Shown here: piece after piece, positions 63,912 to 64,000 of the stretch
Layout of the letters: the number at the start of each line of letters is the position of its first letter
Numbering within the stretch: the first letter of the stretch is position 1
Source of the DNA: Rhinopithecimicrobium faecis
GTDB taxonomy: Bacteria > Bacteroidota > Bacteroidia > Sphingobacteriales > Sphingobacteriaceae
DNA length: 64,000 nucleotides
Assembly (NCBI GenBank): GCA_017942165.1
Contig: JAGKSB010000013.1
Coordinates: forward strand, 1 to 64,000
Direction: 5' to 3'
Made by a program: the position numbers and the translations under genes
Notes under the pieces: model-generated
Database searches by the model: none
Told to the model about the DNA's origin: nothing
Seen by the model: only the letters and a program-made list of their open reading frames with translations

Positions 63912-64000
63912 TTACTTTATTAAATTCGCATTCATATAGGCTGCTGAGCGTTTAATACTTTCAAAAGGATCAATCTTAAAGTTTTCCTGCTCCATAATCA
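63912..64000 (-). CDS. C-terminus of an unidentified gene, cut by the window
   Basis: The minus strand is open from the window edge to a TAA at 63912. The last residues read MEQENFKIDPFESIKRSAAY, then MNANLIK. The short stretch shows a polar helical tail but gives no family. The frame is accepted because it enters from the edge and ends before a hairpin; the rest lies outside. Confidence 0.5.
   Translation of the reverse strand, partial: IMEQENFKIDPFESIKRSAAYMNANLIK

Overview
The window looks like a chromosomal segment of a Bacteroidota bacterium, most likely from the Sphingobacteriaceae (Sphingobacterium/Pedobacter-like). The main reasons are two SusC/SusD pairs, an ECF sigma/FecR pair feeding an STN-type SusC, a fused MurF-alanine racemase, FISUMP-type lipoproteins, and the Bacteroidota promoter form TTTG-19 bp-TAnnTTTG in front of all five tRNA transcription units. 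The genus call is inference from gene content; no species is claimed.

Layout. 1-18,500 is mostly housekeeping: tRNA-Ser, a fused SpmAB-type membrane protein, methylglyoxal synthase, pantothenate kinase, an MscS channel, type II NADH dehydrogenase, a ZIP transporter, a SNF2 helicase, a HAD phosphatase, a DUF502 protein, MurF-Alr and RecX. 18,700-20,900 holds the first tRNA-Gly/tRNA-Leu cassette, a HigB/HigA-type toxin-antitoxin pair whose antitoxin carries an ImmA/IrrE protease domain, and a transposase fragment. 20,870-26,930 holds two divergent paralogous three-gene cassettes (short peptide, FISUMP lipoprotein, membrane-bound LuxR-type regulator) arranged back to back; this is the least explained part of the window.

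26,900-38,000 contains a LacI regulator, an AhpD-like protein, a 17-bp tandem repeat and a sigma/FecR/SusC/SusD/phospholipase C locus that probably takes up products of phospholipid hydrolysis. After a second tRNA cassette and a small HxlR-controlled redox locus, 40,300-52,100 is an amino-sugar utilisation locus: LacI regulator, nagA, sugar transporter, nagB, a GH109-type enzyme, SusD, SusC and a divergent secreted hydrolase, with a LacI-like operator in the divergent promoter region.

52,100-64,000 is a complete Kdp potassium-uptake system. The order of transcription is a 27-residue membrane peptide, two unknown proteins, kdpF, kdpA, kdpB, kdpC, a beta-barrel porin, a KdpD N-terminal half and a separate histidine kinase. 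A sigma-54-type response regulator lies just upstream in place of an OmpR-type KdpE, and a -24/-12 promoter candidate sits directly before the first gene. Two further tRNA-Gly/tRNA-Leu cassettes flank this block, so the window has four near-identical copies of that cassette. The right end runs into the C-terminus of an unidentified gene.
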